Part shown: one piece after another, positions 63,869 to 64,000 of the stretch | How positions within the stretch are numbered: the stretch's first letter is position 1 | How the letters are laid out: every line of letters begins with the position of its first letter | Source: Buttiauxella sp. B2 | GTDB taxonomy: Bacteria > Pseudomonadota > Gammaproteobacteria > Enterobacterales > Enterobacteriaceae | DNA: 64,000 nucleotides | Direction of reading: 5' to 3' | NCBI RefSeq assembly: GCF_006376615.1 | Contig: NZ_VEXQ01000001.1 | Coordinates: forward strand, 546,762 to 610,761 | Position numbers and translations under genes: made by a program | The notes under the pieces: model-generated | What the model saw: the letters and a program-made list of their open reading frames with translations, nothing else | The model's database searches: none | Told to the model about the DNA's origin: nothing

Positions 63869-63897
63869 TTGACTCTTTTTGAACGTGACGTTACTAT
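63869..63897 (+). promoter_or_regulatory. Promoter of tRNA-Asn
   Basis: TTGACT (63869-63874) and TACTAT (63892-63897) are 17 bases apart, ending 18 bases before the tRNA gene. Spacing and hexamers fit a strong sigma-70 promoter. Confidence 0.7.
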
Positions 63898-63915
63898 TTG
63901 CCTCGTTCAAACGAT

Positions 63916-63991
63916 TCCTCTGTAGTTCAGTCGGTAGAACGGCGGACTGTTAATCCGTATGTCACTGGTTCGAGTCCAGTCAGAGGAGCCA
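63916..63991 (+). tRNA. tRNA-Asn (anticodon GTT)
   Basis: The 76-base sequence starts TCCTCTGTAGTTCAGTCGG and ends CAGAGGAGCCA with an encoded CCA. The anticodon loop CTGTTAA gives GTT. The D-loop has AGTTCAGTCGGTAGA and the T-loop has GGTTCGAGTCC. The stems pair fully. In enterics, tRNA-Asn genes near this locus serve as attachment sites for integrative elements. The window ends 9 bases later. Confidence 0.98.
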
Positions 63992-64000
63992 AATTCGAAA

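Noticed and set aside
1..64000. CRISPR array, integrase gene or prophage
   Set aside because: No regularly spaced direct repeats, no integrase-type or phage structural genes other than the T6SS components were seen. The T6SS tail proteins are phage-like by ancestry but form a complete T6SS.

Overview
The window is chromosomal DNA of an Enterobacteriaceae species related to Escherichia, Citrobacter, Kluyvera or Enterobacter. The evidence is E. coli-like gene order and protein similarity: fliDST-amyA-yedD, fliE, fliF to fliR, rcsA-dsrB-dsrA-yodD-yedP-dgcQ-yodC-yedI-yedA-vsr-dcm-yedJ, and mtfA next to a tRNA-Asn. It is not E. coli itself: yedE/yedF and neighbours are absent from the usual place between yedD and fliE, and a large secretion cluster sits there. 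The genus cannot be fixed from the sequence alone.

Layout. 1-4085: end of fliD (5' part outside the window), fliS, fliT, cytoplasmic alpha-amylase amyA and lipoprotein yedD. 4224-5561: a LysE-type exporter and a solitary AT-rich hexapeptide acetyltransferase. 5928-39867: one complete type VI secretion system (T6SS) on the minus strand, transcribed from tssB towards 5928. All 13 core components are present: tssB, C, K, L, hcp(D), H, I (two vgrG), M, A, F, G, J and E. There is also an OmpA-domain protein, a PAAR spike tip, a VasL-like protein and an unrecognised membrane protein before tssM. Each vgrG carries its own cargo. The first is followed by a GH108 lysozyme-type effector with an EF-hand, an exported immunity candidate and a decaying set of small genes that includes LprI-like lysozyme-inhibitor homologues. 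The second is followed by a membrane-segment toxin and an Imm71/72-like cytoplasmic immunity protein. 39868-41227: T6SS promoter region and a degraded IS3-family element.

41228-52337: the fliE gene and the divergent fliFGHIJKLMNOPQR operon, which builds the flagellar MS ring, switch, export gate and hook-length control. 52338-61837: rcsA, dsrB, the small RNA DsrA, yodD, yedP, diguanylate cyclase dgcQ, yodC, yedI, yedA, vsr, dcm and yedJ. 61941-63991: a small membrane protein, an OmpC-type porin remnant, mtfA and tRNA-Asn.

How the parts relate. Motility, c-di-GMP synthesis, capsule regulation (RcsA) and contact-dependent killing lie in one 64 kb stretch. RcsAB-box-like sequences occur before rcsA (two), the acetyltransferase, yedP, the T6SS operon and, more weakly, dgcQ. 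This suggests envelope-stress control of several of these genes, but that is inferred from motif matches read by eye. Three short genes between the GH108 effector module and the PAAR gene carry single-base homopolymer frameshifts or a stop codon. They look like a graveyard of immunity genes, although sequencing error is not excluded.
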